Positions 24,696 to 34,189 of a DNA stretch of 64,000 nucleotides are shown piece after piece (positions within the stretch are counted from its first letter, which is position 1; every line of letters starts with the position of its first letter). The stretch comes from Synechococcus sp. JA-2-3B'a(2-13) (GTDB lineage Bacteria; Cyanobacteriota; Cyanobacteriia; Thermostichales; Thermostichaceae). The translations under genes and the position numbers were made by a program. The notes below the pieces were generated by a model. It was not told where the DNA came from. It made no database searches and was given only the letters and a program-made list of their open reading frames with translations. The stretch covers positions 1,455,001 to 1,519,000 of the forward strand of contig NC_007776.1 of the NCBI RefSeq assembly GCF_000013225.1. The letters run 5' to 3'.

Positions 24696-26996
24696 ATGTA
24701 TCGCTTCCAGGTTCGTGCCATCACCCAGCCGGGCGAGAGAATTGCCTTGGTGGGATCCAGCGCAAAATTGGGCTCCTGGGATCCCTGCCATTGCATTTGG
24801 CTGCAGACGGATCCCGCTCATTATCCGCTGTGGTGGGTAGAGTTGCCGTTGAGCCCAGCAGACGGCACGCCCGGCCCGTTGTTGCCCTATAGCGGGTGTT
24901 CAAAAGAAATCCCTCGAGTAGAGTACCGGTATCTGCGCGTGCAAGCCGGTGGCGAAGTGATTTGGGAATCCACCGCTGTCAATCGCTGGGTGCCACTTGA
25001 GCCAGAACCTTTACCGGCAGTTTTGATTGTCGAGGATGGGGAGTTTGGCCAGATCCCTGCCTATCCTTACGGCTATTTTGCCGATCCCATTCCTGAGGTC
25101 GAACCGGAAAATCCGCAAGGGCTAAAAGTCGTCATTTTGGGCAGCTCCGTTGCCCTGGGGTGCAGCGCCTGGCTGTTGCGAGGTTGGGCTTGGCTGTTGC
25201 AGAAAGCTCTACAAGAGCGCTATGGCCATCAAGTGCGAAATCTCTCCCAATTGGGGGCCAATGTCAGCCGAACTCTGTTGCGGTTTGAGCAGGCGGTGAT
25301 CCCTGAACATCCCGATGTCGTTATTGTTGCTTTGTCTTTGGGAAATGAAGGCTTGGCATCGGCCTTGCCCCAGCATCGCCGCGCCCTGCAGAGACGGTTT
25401 GAAAACGGCCTGCAGCGGCTAATTCAGCGAATTCAAGACATTGGAGCCTTGCCAGTTCTGGGAGGGGTTTATCCCCATGCAAACTACGGCCCAGAACAGC
25501 ATCTTCTTTTGCAAGAAACTCAGCAAAGAATGCTCAGCTGGGGATGCCCTGTGTTCAATTGGCTGCCTCATTTGGAAGATGGACAGAGCCGCTGGAAACC
25601 AGACCTTGCTTTTGACCCAGCTCACCCCAATTCCAAGGGTCATCAGGTCATGTTTGAGGCCATCGATCTCTCTCTTTTGGATCCCGGCCAAGTTAGTTCA
25701 GCTCGTAGAAAGCTTGCTCAACCCGTTGGAGAACGGGTCGTTTTTGCAGATGAGCATGGTTTTTGGGTGACTGCAGAAACAGGCAAAAACCAATTTCGCA
25801 TCGTGAATATAACTCCCTACCCTTATACCATCACGCCCACTTGGCAACCTTTGCAAGCCGCTTTCCAAAAAGCAGGTCTACAGCCGGGTCTGTATATTGG
25901 CAAAAGCGATGAAAGGCTAGGGGATGCTACCTTATATTCCCTTTCCGTACAAGAAGATGGTTCGGTGCAAACCACCCTCTCCATTCCTGCGGATGCCGAT
26001 CTTGTCTTCTCCCCAGTAGCCCAGTTCTTTTCCTCGGAATCAGTAGAAACGATCTTCGAGGATGGATCGTTGATCCTTCTCAAGCTCAGTGGATCCTCAG
26101 AAGGCTCTTCTGATCCCATGCCTCGCCTGTGCGTGATCAACCAGAGCAGTCACGAGTACAACATCCACCCCATGTGGAAGGAAGTGCGGGCCGCTCTCAA
26201 AGCCATGCCAGCGGGTGTTTATGAAGATCCGAGCCACCGCGAAGCTCTCTTCCGAACCCTGATGATCGGGGAAGGTGGCCTCGAAAGTCGGGTAAAGGCT
26301 GCTCCTGGATCGGTCATGCTGCTGGAATACACCTGCAAATTATCGGATATTCATCGCTTTGCCATTGTACCGTTAGGGGATCGCTGCGCGGTGCGAATGC
26401 TGCTCTACAAGTTGGAATATGACGGGCCTGCCTTTCCTTTTGATTTGACACGCACCAGCAATTTGGCTGATGTGGCCGATATGATCCACAACGAGTTTCA
26501 GGGCATGTGGGATCCGCAATATTTGCACTACAGCCCTGAAGATCGGCGAATTTACCACAGCAAGTGGACGGGCCTCTCCTTTGGCCATGAGGTGGAAGAG
26601 GGGGAGGATCCACTTCAGAATATGCACCCCATCCATGAGCGAATGCGAACTCGCTACACTGCTCGCGCCAAGCGTTTTATGTATGTTTTGGAAAAAGCCG
26701 ATAAAGTCTTGTTTGTGCGCACAGGGGGTTGCCGGCGAGAGGCCGTTGTTGACTTAATGGATAAGCTGGCGGCTAAGCGCAGGGGCAAGCCTTTTCTGCT
26801 GCTGATTGTTTCTCCTCAGTCTTCTGATGAGTTTGCCGGGATCCCCAATGTTATCCATTATGAGATGGAGTTAAATCCCGACCGCATGTGTGCAGATCCT
26901 GAGCATTGGAAGTACTGCACAGGGGTAATGAGAGATATTCTCCATTCTTTGGGGGTCTCTACCCGAAATCTTTTCTGGTGCCCTCCACAACTGTAG
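24696..26996 (+). CDS. Three-module protein: CBM20 starch-binding + SGNH hydrolase + DUF1796 papain-like
   Basis: A 766-residue protein without a signal peptide. Residues 1-105 look like a CBM20 starch/glycogen-binding domain (MYRFQVRAITQPGERIALVG, then LGSWDP, and VEYRYLR). Residues about 145-330 form an SGNH/GDSL-type esterase: nucleophile block VILGSSVALG, GNEG block, and FDPAHPNSKGHQ with the Asp-x-x-His. A middle region (about 350-540) has two similar halves (FRIVNITPYPYTITPTWQPL and CVINQSSHEYNIHPMWKEV). Residues about 545-766 match DUF1796, a predicted papain-like peptidase fold: LGDRCAVRMLL (Cys), GPAFPFDLTR, IYHSKWTGLSFGHE (His). The sequence suggests something acting on an intracellular glycan, but the substrate is unknown. 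Confidence 0.72.
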   Translation: MYRFQVRAITQPGERIALVGSSAKLGSWDPCHCIWLQTDPAHYPLWWVELPLSPADGTPGPLLPYSGCSKEIPRVEYRYLRVQAGGEVIWESTAVNRWVPLEPEPLPAVLIVEDGEFGQIPAYPYGYFADPIPEVEPENPQGLKVVILGSSVALGCSAWLLRGWAWLLQKALQERYGHQVRNLSQLGANVSRTLLRFEQAVIPEHPDVVIVALSLGNEGLASALPQHRRALQRRFENGLQRLIQRIQDIGALPVLGGVYPHANYGPEQHLLLQETQQRMLSWGCPVFNWLPHLEDGQSRWKPDLAFDPAHPNSKGHQVMFEAIDLSLLDPGQVSSARRKLAQPVGERVVFADEHGFWVTAETGKNQFRIVNITPYPYTITPTWQPLQAAFQKAGLQPGLYIGKSDERLGDATLYSLSVQEDGSVQTTLSIPADADLVFSPVAQFFSSESVETIFEDGSLILLKLSGSSEGSSDPMPRLCVINQSSHEYNIHPMWKEVRAALKAMPAGVYEDPSHREALFRTLMIGEGGLESRVKAAPGSVMLLEYTCKLSDIHRFAIVPLGDRCAVRMLLYKLEYDGPAFPFDLTRTSNLADVADMIHNEFQGMWDPQYLHYSPEDRRIYHSKWTGLSFGHEVEEGEDPLQNMHPIHERMRTRYTARAKRFMYVLEKADKVLFVRTGGCRREAVVDLMDKLAAKRRGKPFLLLIVSPQSSDEFAGIPNVIHYEMELNPDRMCADPEHWKYCTGVMRDILHSLGVSTRNLFWCPPQL

Positions 26997-27039
26997 CCGT
27001 TCCAAGGTTTCACTGCAATTCGAAAGAATGATCGCTGCT

Positions 27040-27073
27040 GCCCAAACGCTCCGCGCCGCTTCCGCGACCACCC
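27040..27073 (-). repeat. Dispersed palindromic repeat copy
   Basis: Reverse complement of 3014-3047 over 34 bases without mismatch. It lies between the gene ending at 26996 and the tRNA gene, and is followed by CTCTTCTCCCAAAGGGA, a hairpin-like stretch similar to one beside several other copies. Confidence 0.85.
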
Positions 27074-27117
27074 CCAACTCTTCTCCCAAAGGGACTCTGA
27101 GGTGTTCAACTCCAGAA

Positions 27118-27190
27118 AGCTGATGATCGGACTCGAACCGACGACCTGCTCATTACGAGTGAGCTGCTCTACCAACTGAGCTACATCAGC
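27118..27190 (-). tRNA. tRNA-Thr (anticodon CGU)
   Basis: A 73-base cloverleaf on the minus strand. Acceptor arms GCTGATG (27190-27184) and CATCAGC (27125-27119) pair fully. The D arm is GCTC-AGTTGGTA-GAGC. The anticodon stem GCTCA/TGAGC encloses loop CTCGTAA with anticodon CGT, reading ACG. The T arm contains GGTTCGAGTCC. The discriminator is T and CCA is not encoded. Confidence 0.95.
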
Positions 27191-27256
27191 AGGGCTTTGA
27201 AGTGAGGACTGGATAGGAGAATCCGCAGACCCACCGGTGGGCCTATCGATTCTAAC

Positions 27257-28870
27257 TCATCCTTGCCTTGCTCGGGATCCCCAGCGCCATAGCCCCAAAG
27301 ATAGCCCCAACGTCAGCCACGCCAGCCAATCCCCCGCGCGATTGTAGAAAGTTGTCTCAGAACGCCGCTTCACTTCTCCCGTAATCACCCCCCGCTGAAA
27401 GATGGGGCCAACCTGCTGGAGCCGACCTGAGGGATCCACCACCAGATTGCCGCCTGTGTTATTGACAAACACCACGCCCCGCCGATTTTCCACAGCCCGG
27501 AAAACCGAGAGCTGGCCATGCAACATCGGCCAGTGGCTATTACCAAACCAGCTATCATCCGAAATCACGATCAAAGACTCGGCGCCGCGACGGGTTAAAG
27601 TTCGGCTGGGCGCAGGCAAGACGCTCTCCAAGCAGATCATCACCCCCAAAGGCCCGAAAAGCTCCCCTCCGTCCAGAGGCCGATAGCCATCGGGTGAAGG
27701 CACGTAGCGCCCCGACTCGAAATAGGGAAAGATCCACTGCTTGCCAAACCCATCCAGCAAGTTGCCCCGGGCGTCAAACAACAGGGCCGTGTTAAAAAAT
27801 CGCTGCTCTGGCTCCGGCAAATGGGCTGTGCGGGGATCCGGCTCTGTTGCCCCCGTAATCAAAGCGCCTTCCGGCGGCAGAATCGCTTGCATTGGCTCGA
27901 TCACGTAGGGTTCCAGGCCAGTATTCAGCAGCCGTGCCCGCAGCGCCCCCTCCGGCCAAACCACCAACTGTGCCCCAGCAGCCACCCCCTGGGCAGAAAG
28001 CTGATGCAGCTCCCGGTAGCGCTCCAGGCGGTAGTTCCAACTGCGATCGGCTTCCAGCCAAGCCACCTGCTGCACCGCCGCCACCCGAAAGTCAGGATCC
28101 CTGTTTTCGACGGCCAAGGCATCGAAGTAGGCCAGGCGTGCGCTTCCATAGGCCAAGACCAGCCCCGTCAACCCCAGGCCGCAGGCGAGCGTACCCCAGA
28201 AATCCCTGTTCCTGAGCATCTCACCCAAAACGTTTCTCAGGGATCCCCCAGCCGCCTGCCACCGGCTAGAAATCTGCCTGGCCATCTGCCAAAGAACCCC
28301 ATTGACGAACACGGCAAAAAAGGTAACCCCCCAGATCCCCGTAACATCGGCTACTTGGATCCCGAGGGGCCAGTCGAACAACAGGGATCCCCAGTGGAAA
28401 GGGATGGGCCACCAGAGCAAGCCCAACAGCCCATCCAAGCCTGTCCAGACCGTGGCCAAGCCCAGCGGACGTGCCCAAGCCGGCAGGGGGCGGCTCAGCT
28501 CCAAACTGAGGAGCGTAGCGGTGGTGAAAAAGAGGGGGATCAGGGGAGCCACCACCACGCCCCCTAGGATCTCCCAGGCGCTCAACACCTCAACCGAGAA
28601 GGGATCCACCCAGAAGGCATACAGGCAAACCCAAAACCAGAGGCCATAGGCCAAACGCCACCGCGCCCACCCTTGCCGTTGCTCGCACAGGCCAAACAGC
28701 AGGGCTAGGCCCAGCAGCGCTCCCGGAAACCAGTGCAGCCAGCGGTTGGGGGATCCCAGACAGAGCAGCAGGATGGCTAGACCCATCAGCCAGCGGGATC
28801 CCTCGCCTGGATTTCTCTTTTGGGGCAGATCCTGCTGTTGAGTTGAAGATTTCAGTTCCGGCTTCATCAC
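27257..28870 (-). CDS. lnt: Apolipoprotein N-acyltransferase
   Basis: Inner-membrane enzyme adding the third acyl chain to lipoproteins. It has 537 residues. The N-terminal half has about six to seven membrane helices (LMGLAILLLCLG, LLGLALLFGL, LAYGLWFWVCLYAFWV and others). The nitrilase domain begins near residue 250 and shows the triad: Glu in VVWPEGALRA, Lys in GFGKQWIFPYFESGRYV and Cys in GVMICLESVLP. One C-terminal helix follows (LAWLTLGLSLGLWRW). ATG 28870 is the first of two Met codons. It would process lipoproteins such as the one at 2260. Confidence 0.92.
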   Translation of the reverse strand: MMKPELKSSTQQQDLPQKRNPGEGSRWLMGLAILLLCLGSPNRWLHWFPGALLGLALLFGLCEQRQGWARWRLAYGLWFWVCLYAFWVDPFSVEVLSAWEILGGVVVAPLIPLFFTTATLLSLELSRPLPAWARPLGLATVWTGLDGLLGLLWWPIPFHWGSLLFDWPLGIQVADVTGIWGVTFFAVFVNGVLWQMARQISSRWQAAGGSLRNVLGEMLRNRDFWGTLACGLGLTGLVLAYGSARLAYFDALAVENRDPDFRVAAVQQVAWLEADRSWNYRLERYRELHQLSAQGVAAGAQLVVWPEGALRARLLNTGLEPYVIEPMQAILPPEGALITGATEPDPRTAHLPEPEQRFFNTALLFDARGNLLDGFGKQWIFPYFESGRYVPSPDGYRPLDGGELFGPLGVMICLESVLPAPSRTLTRRGAESLIVISDDSWFGNSHWPMLHGQLSVFRAVENRRGVVFVNNTGGNLVVDPSGRLQQVGPIFQRGVITGEVKRRSETTFYNRAGDWLAWLTLGLSLGLWRWGSRARQG

Positions 28871-29098
28871 CTCAATAAAGTTCAGCCTATTCGGGAAACC
28901 CCACGTAATGCCCTAGGATTGAACACGCCCTTGCCAACAGCTCTTCTCCAGAGTAGCGTTTTGCAGCAGCCGGGAATATCTCCTGGAGCACAGAACTCCT
29001 ACTGCTTGAATCTAAAGCTGTGTTAACATTTTGCATAACTTCAGGGGGCTGGCGCCTTCCGGCTTAGGTTGGGGATCCCGTCAGCGGTGCGCGGCACT

Positions 29099-29635
29099 AT
29101 GGGCAAGGTTTTGGTTTTGAATGCCTCCTACGAGCCGCTCAACATCACCAGTTGGCGCAGGGCAGTCGTTCTTTTGCTTAAGGGCAAGGCCGAGCAAATC
29201 GAGCACAATGGCCGAGTGGTGTACGGCAACATTCCCTTGCCCACTGTCATTCGTCTGCGCCACTATGTCCACGTTCCCCACAAGGAGATCCCACTTACGC
29301 GCCGCAACGTCCTCTACCGGGATGGGCATCGTTGTCAGTACTGCGGCTGCTTCGGCGAAGATCTCACCCTGGATCACGTGATCCCTCGGTCTCGTGGCGG
29401 CGGGGATACATGGGAAAATGTGGTCAGTGCCTGTGTGCGTTGCAACGTGAAAAAAGGGAACCGCACCCCCCGCGAAGCCGGTATGCCCCTGCTGCGCCAA
29501 CCCCGCCGTCCCCACAGCACTCTTTACTTTGAAATCTCCAAAGCCGTCGGCAGTGGTTCCCATCGAGAATGGTCTAAGTACACCATCGGCCTAGAAGGGG
29601 ATCCCCAGGAGGAATTGTTGGATAGCCCAAGCTAG
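29099..29635 (+). CDS. HNH endonuclease-family protein, conserved cyanobacterial type
   Basis: A 178-residue protein. The N terminus [19 protein letters not shown] is the hallmark of a widespread HNH family whose role is not established. The zinc/HNH core covers about residues 75-125: [24 protein letters not shown] (His-Asn) and [11 protein letters not shown], giving two Cys pairs. Unlike the HNH protein at 10526, the zinc site is complete. ATG 29099 is preferred to TTG 29069. A degenerate repeat copy (CGTCAGCGGTGCGCGGCAC) lies directly upstream at 29079-29097. Confidence 0.88.
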   Translation: MGKVLVLNASYEPLNITSWRRAVVLLLKGKAEQIEHNGRVVYGNIPLPTVIRLRHYVHVPHKEIPLTRRNVLYRDGHRCQYCGCFGEDLTLDHVIPRSRGGGDTWENVVSACVRCNVKKGNRTPREAGMPLLRQPRRPHSTLYFEISKAVGSGSHREWSKYTIGLEGDPQEELLDSPS

Positions 29636-29644
29636 ACGGGCCGC

Positions 29645-30580
29645 CTAGGGATGGACTTCCGATACAGGGGCAGCTTTGGAAATGGGGGGAGAAGTGGTGG
29701 CTGGGATCCCGGTCTCGATCCACCGGTGAATCAGGGCATTGACCTCTTCGGGGCGCTCATCGTGGGGGCAGTGGCCAGCCTCCAGGAAGTATTCCACTGC
29801 TTGAGGGTAGTGGGCCCGGTACAGCTTAGAGCGTTCCCGAGCCCGCATCCAGGGATCCCGTTCTCCCCAGATCAACAACAGCGGGCGCACCAAGCTGCAC
29901 AGCAGCTCATCTACATACCGTCCCTTCTGCCCACCTCGCATCAAGGCCACAAACACATCGGCAGCCCCCGGATCCTGGGTGGGGCGATGGATGGCCTCGA
30001 CCAGCTGATCGGTCACGGCTGCCGGGTCGTAGTAAACCTGCTTCAGCTTGGCTCGGATCACGTGCGGCTGCCGCAAATACTGAAACAGCAGGTAAGACAC
30101 CAGGCGCTGGCGCAGGCCCCAGCCCACCAATCCGCCTATCCATTGCCGCCATCCGGTCGGGGATCCTTTGAGCGTGGAAAACCCACCTGCCCCATTCAAG
30201 AGCACCACGCCCCGCACCCACTCCGGCCACTCCGCCGCAAAACTGAGCACCACGTAGCCGCCCAGGGAGTTGCCGATCCCCACCACAGGCCGACGGATTA
30301 CCTGTTGGCAAAAGTCCCGCAGCTGATCCCGCCAGATTTCGGCGCGGTAGTCCCAGTTGGGCTTGGCGGAGCGACCGAAACCCAGCAAATCGATGGCGTA
30401 CACCTGGTAGTGTTGAGCCAATTCGGGAATGTTCTTGCGCCAGTGGTCGGTGGAGGCTCCAAAGCCGTGCACCAGAAGCAGAGGCTGCCCCTGCTCACCC
30501 TGTTTGACGTAATGAACTGACTGCCCCCGCCAGATCCACTGCGCCGAAATGGGAGTGGCCGATGCCGATGTCGAAGCCAT
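29645..30580 (-). CDS. Alpha/beta hydrolase fold protein
   Basis: A 311-residue single-domain hydrolase. Oxyanion region LLLVHGFGASTDHW, conserved DLLGFGRSAKP, nucleophile elbow GIGNSLGGYV (Ser about 115), acid in IWGERDPWM and catalytic His in EAGHCPHDE. This pattern resembles the chloroplast/cyanobacterial hydrolase group near magnesium-chelatase-associated BchO and pheophytinase-like proteins, but the substrate cannot be named. It lies 96 bases downstream of cysC on the same strand. Confidence 0.85.
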   Translation of the reverse strand: MASTSASATPISAQWIWRGQSVHYVKQGEQGQPLLLVHGFGASTDHWRKNIPELAQHYQVYAIDLLGFGRSAKPNWDYRAEIWRDQLRDFCQQVIRRPVVGIGNSLGGYVVLSFAAEWPEWVRGVVLLNGAGGFSTLKGSPTGWRQWIGGLVGWGLRQRLVSYLLFQYLRQPHVIRAKLKQVYYDPAAVTDQLVEAIHRPTQDPGAADVFVALMRGGQKGRYVDELLCSLVRPLLLIWGERDPWMRARERSKLYRAHYPQAVEYFLEAGHCPHDERPEEVNALIHRWIETGIPATTSPPISKAAPVSEVHP

Positions 30581-30676
30581 AGGAGTTGCTTGTAAGCCTT
30601 TCTTAATTCTAGGTTCTTTGCAGCTACTCCGGGGGGAAGCCCACCCTCTACGGGCAACGTAAGAGCAGGGGGCCTG

Positions 30677-31204
30677 TTAGACATAACCTCTGCTTTTTAG
30701 GCTTTGTATCACCAGGTCAATACATTCGGGGATGCTTTGCTCGGCAGTTTTGCACACCACCTCCGGCTGTTCCGGCGGCTCGTAGGGATCGTCAATACCG
30801 GTAAAGTGCTGGATTAAGCCTGCCCGCGCCTTTCGATAGAGGCCCTTCACATCCCGGCGTTCGCACACCTCCAAAGGGGCATCCACAAAGACCTCGATGA
30901 AGCTGCCAATATATCGCCGTACCTCCTGCCGTGCTGCCCGATAGGGGGAAATGGCCGACACCAGCACAATCACCCCGTGCCGAGTCAGCATCTCCGCCAC
31001 AAAGCCGATGCGGCGAATGTTCTCCTCCCGATCCACTTTGCTGAAGCCCAGACCCTTGGTGAGATGTTGCCGCACCAGGTCCCCATCGAGCACTTCCACC
31101 GGCAGCCCCCAAGCGCGCAACTGCTGGGCCACGCCGCAGCTCAGGGTGGTTTTGCCCGCCCCGCTCAATCCCGTAAACCAGACCGTTACCCCCCGCCGCG
31201 ACAT
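30677..31204 (-). CDS. cysC: Adenylyl-sulfate kinase
   Basis: Phosphorylates adenosine 5'-phosphosulfate to PAPS in sulfate assimilation. It has 175 residues, standard length. P-loop TGLSGAGKTT, APS-binding DGDLVRQHLTKGLGFSK with DREENIRRIGFVAE, and SFIEVFVDAPLEVCERRDVK with GLYRKARAG are all present. The start is ATG 31204. It is divergent from argD over 154 bases that contain a copy of the palindromic repeat (about 31314-31340). Confidence 0.96.
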   Translation of the reverse strand: MSRRGVTVWFTGLSGAGKTTLSCGVAQQLRAWGLPVEVLDGDLVRQHLTKGLGFSKVDREENIRRIGFVAEMLTRHGVIVLVSAISPYRAARQEVRRYIGSFIEVFVDAPLEVCERRDVKGLYRKARAGLIQHFTGIDDPYEPPEQPEVVCKTAEQSIPECIDLVIQSLKSRGYV

Positions 31205-31313
31205 CTGTCTGTTTGCTTCTGTCTGTTTGCTGTGGATCCCTGAATCTTTGGCCCCGCCAGAATATCATCTCCAAAGCAGGGTGGTACACTCGAAACACGG
31301 CTTGCGCCAGCCC

Positions 31314-31340
31314 CAAAGCGCTCCGCGCCGCCAACACGAC
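31314..31340 (-). repeat. Palindromic repeat copy between cysC and argD
   Basis: On the minus strand it reads GGCGGCGCGGAGCGCTTTGG; the GCGC-GGA-GCGC core is perfectly self-complementary. It ends about 20 bases before the argD ATG. Confidence 0.75.
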
Positions 31341-31358
31341 AGCAATCTTTTACCGGCC

Positions 31359-32624
31359 ATGTCTCCTCTAACTTCGCCTCTTGCCAGTGCCCCCTCGGGA
31401 TCCCCGACAACTGCCGAGCTGTTTGCCGAGCATGTGATGGCCACCTATGGGCGCTATCCCCTGACCTTGGTGCGCGGGCAGGGGTGTCGGGTTTGGGATG
31501 AGCAGGGGCGCGAGTACCTGGACTTTGTGGCCGGCATTGCCACCTGTACCCTGGGGCATGCCCACCCGCTGTGGATTCAGGCGCTCACCGAGCAGGCACA
31601 ACAGTTGCACCATGTTTCCAACCTTTACTACAACCAGCCGCAGGCACAACTGGCTCAATGGCTGACCCAGCACTCCTGTGCCGACAAGGTGTTTTTCTGC
31701 AACTCAGGGGCGGAAGCCAATGAGGGAGCCATTAAGCTGGCTCGCAAGTATGCCCACACGGTGCGCGGGATCCAAGATCCGATGATCCTCACCGCCCATG
31801 CCAGCTTCCATGGCCGCACCCTGGCCACCATTACCGCCACCGGCCAGCCCAAATACCAAAAAGACTTTGCCCCTCTGGTGCCCGGCTTTGATTACGTTCC
31901 CTACAACGACATCGAGGGCACAGCAGCGGTGTTGGAGCGCTGGGGCGAGCGGGTGTGTGCCGTGCTGTTGGAGCCGTTGCAGGGGGAAGGGGGGGTTGTG
32001 CCGGGGGATCCCGCCTATTTTCAATGGTTGCGCCGGATCTGCAGCGAGCGGGGCATTCTGCTGATTTTGGATGAGGTGCAGGTGGGCATGGGCCGTACTG
32101 GCATGCTGTGGGGCCACTGTAACCTGGGGGTGGAGCCGGATGTGTTCACCTTGGCCAAGGGCCTGGCCGGTGGGATCCCCATCGGGGCCTTGTTGGCGAA
32201 AGACTTTTGCGCCGTGTTTCAGCCGGGGGATCACGCCAGCACCTTTGGGGGCAACCCCTTGGCTTGTGCGGTGGGCCTGGCGGTTTGCCGCACGCTAATG
32301 TCGGAGAGTTTGGTTTGGAATGCCCAGCAGACAGGGGTGTATCTGCGTCAGGGGCTGTCCCGCTTGGCGGAGCAGTTTCCGCAGCTCGTTGAGCAAGTGC
32401 GGGGCTGGGGCCTGATTCAGGGCTTGGTGGTGCGCATCCCGGCGGCTGAAGTGGTCAAGGCAGCCATGGACTGCGGGCTGTTGTTGGTGCCGGCAGGATC
32501 CCAGGTGGTGCGCTTTGTGCCCCCCTTGATCGTCACCCCGGCAGAAATTGACGCGGCTCTAGCGATGTTGGCATCGGCTTTGCAAAGGTTGGCCGCCTCC
32601 CTTGGCCATTCCGGGGCAGCCTAG
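31359..32624 (+). CDS. argD: Acetylornithine aminotransferase
   Basis: PLP-dependent class III aminotransferase of arginine synthesis, converting N-acetylglutamate semialdehyde to N2-acetylornithine. It has 421 residues. ELFAEHVMATYGRYPLTLVRG at the start, FFCNSGAEANEGAIKLARKY for PLP phosphate binding, LILDEVQVGMGRTG and TLAKGLAGGIPIGALLA with the Schiff-base Lys. ATG 31359 gives the normal N terminus; the frame is open further upstream but that part is the cysC antisense strand. The 3' end overlaps the convergent gene by 4 bases. Confidence 0.95.
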   Translation: MSPLTSPLASAPSGSPTTAELFAEHVMATYGRYPLTLVRGQGCRVWDEQGREYLDFVAGIATCTLGHAHPLWIQALTEQAQQLHHVSNLYYNQPQAQLAQWLTQHSCADKVFFCNSGAEANEGAIKLARKYAHTVRGIQDPMILTAHASFHGRTLATITATGQPKYQKDFAPLVPGFDYVPYNDIEGTAAVLERWGERVCAVLLEPLQGEGGVVPGDPAYFQWLRRICSERGILLILDEVQVGMGRTGMLWGHCNLGVEPDVFTLAKGLAGGIPIGALLAKDFCAVFQPGDHASTFGGNPLACAVGLAVCRTLMSESLVWNAQQTGVYLRQGLSRLAEQFPQLVEQVRGWGLIQGLVVRIPAAEVVKAAMDCGLLLVPAGSQVVRFVPPLIVTPAEIDAALAMLASALQRLAASLGHSGAA

Positions 32625-33043
32625 CCTCGCCAGACTTGCCGCAGAAATGCCTGCAACTGCTGTCGGGCAGGGAGCTCGTGGGGAGCGGGATCCCTTGCCT
32701 GTTTCAGAAGGGGCAATACCTCCTCCGCATAGGCCGGAACAAAGCCGGCAGCAGGCCAGAGCAAATCCGAGGTGGCCCGCAGGTTGAAGACTTGGGATCC
32801 CTGCCTGAGCAGGAGAGGCCGCACCCAGAGCAGCGGCGGGGTGTCAGAGCCTGCCTCAAGACTGTGGCGAGAAACCTGAATCAGCTCCACATAGAGGGTG
32901 GCTTGCGACCCTGGCAGGGCGAGGATGGGACGGGGTGAGGGTGGAGTGCTGCCCACCTCCACCGGGGCAGGCAAAGGGCGGCTTCTGAAAGGGATATTCT
33001 CCACAGAGCCACATCGGGCGGGCAAACGAGGCAACAGGGTCAT
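32621..33043 (-). CDS. Conserved-looking cyanobacterial hypothetical protein
   Basis: A 140-residue soluble protein with no signal peptide or membrane helix. The region PGSQATLYVELIQVSRHSLE followed by WVRPLLLR and LRATSDLLWPAAGFVPAYAEE reads like a structured domain, ending in the helix PARQQLQAFLRQVWRG. Its stop overlaps the argD stop by 4 bases (convergent). I cannot name the family; GC-skewed shadow frames are common here, so reality is likely but not certain. Confidence 0.6.
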   Translation of the reverse strand: MTLLPRLPARCGSVENIPFRSRPLPAPVEVGSTPPSPRPILALPGSQATLYVELIQVSRHSLEAGSDTPPLLWVRPLLLRQGSQVFNLRATSDLLWPAAGFVPAYAEEVLPLLKQARDPAPHELPARQQLQAFLRQVWRG

Positions 33044-33214
33044 GCAATCGTTAACTGAAGACGATATGGACTGTACTGATCCTAATCGATGGCCTCCTTA
33101 CTTTTCTTTGGCAGGCGGGTTGGCCGGGGATCCCGTCTTTGCGGGCATTTCGTGAACCCGATTTTGTGGCATGGTGCTAGGTAGCTTTCTGATCAAACTT
33201 GAACGGATCCCGCC

Positions 33215-34042
33215 ATGATGCACACTTTTGTCCCGCCCCACCGCTTTTTCCCCTACCTGACCTGGACGGAGATCCAGGCCATGCCCGACAAAGAGAACGT
33301 GGTGATCATTCAGCCGGTTGCCTCAATCGAGCAACATGGGCCCCACCTGCCCCTGGTGGTGGATGCCTGCATCGGCACCGCGATCATTGGGCGCGCCATG
33401 GAGAAGCTGGAGCCTGAGATCCCGGCCTATGTTTTGCCCACCCAATGTTACGGCAAAGCCAACGAGCATTGGCATTTCCCCGGCACCATTACCCTCTCGG
33501 CTCAAACCCTGATGGCGGTGCTGACAGAAGTGGCAGAGAGCATCTACCGAGCTGGGTTTCGCAAGCTGGTGTTCCTCAATTCCCACGGTGGCCAGCCACA
33601 GGTCCTGGAGATTGTTGCCCGCGATCTGCACCAGAAGTATGAAGATTTCATGCTGTTTCCGGTGTCGGTCTGGCGCGTTCCCCACGAAGGACGAGAGCTG
33701 TTTACCGAGAAAGAACGGGAATTGGGCATTCACGCCGGCGATGGGGAGACCAGTATGCTGATGCACCTTTTGCCGGACACGGTGCGAACCGACCGATTGG
33801 TCTGCGAATATCCCCACGATCTGCCGGAAAACAGCCTGCTCAGCATGGAAGGGCGGATCCCTTTCGCTTGGGCAACTCGCGATCTCACCCAGAGCGGAGT
33901 TTTGGGCGATGCCACCGCCGCCACGCCGGAGAAAGGCAAAGTTTTGGTGGAGTCCATGTCTGACGGCTGGGTGCGGCTGATCCGAGATCTGCACCGGTTC
34001 CAGCAGCCCAAGGCTTGGCGCAAAGCCCCGCTGCTGGTCTAG
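33215..34042 (+). CDS. Creatininase-family amidohydrolase
   Basis: A 275-residue metal-dependent amidohydrolase. Metal-binding and catalytic motifs are present: VASIEQHGPHLPLVVDACIG (Glu, His, Asp), FLNSHGGQPQVLE, and GIHAGDGETSMLMHLLPD (His, Glu). The family includes creatininase, the riboflavin/F420 enzyme ArfB and mycofactocin MftE; the true substrate here is unknown. ATG 33215 is followed by another ATG, so the start is uncertain by one residue. Confidence 0.85.
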   Translation: MMHTFVPPHRFFPYLTWTEIQAMPDKENVVIIQPVASIEQHGPHLPLVVDACIGTAIIGRAMEKLEPEIPAYVLPTQCYGKANEHWHFPGTITLSAQTLMAVLTEVAESIYRAGFRKLVFLNSHGGQPQVLEIVARDLHQKYEDFMLFPVSVWRVPHEGRELFTEKERELGIHAGDGETSMLMHLLPDTVRTDRLVCEYPHDLPENSLLSMEGRIPFAWATRDLTQSGVLGDATAATPEKGKVLVESMSDGWVRLIRDLHRFQQPKAWRKAPLLV

Positions 34043-34189
34043 GGATCCAGGCAAAAGACCTACGGCCTGCTTTGTGAAAGGCTTTCGCCAGAACTGGCCG
34101 ACCAAGATACGACCTGCTGACGCGATCAGGGCAGCTTTTTGCTGGGCTGCTGCGAACTCTATCTGCCCAATGAGAAAGGGTGATACCTT

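Noticed and set aside
30951-31358. N-terminal extension of argD by 136 codons
   Set aside because: The extension is antisense to cysC and the intergenic repeat; the family start fits ATG 31359.
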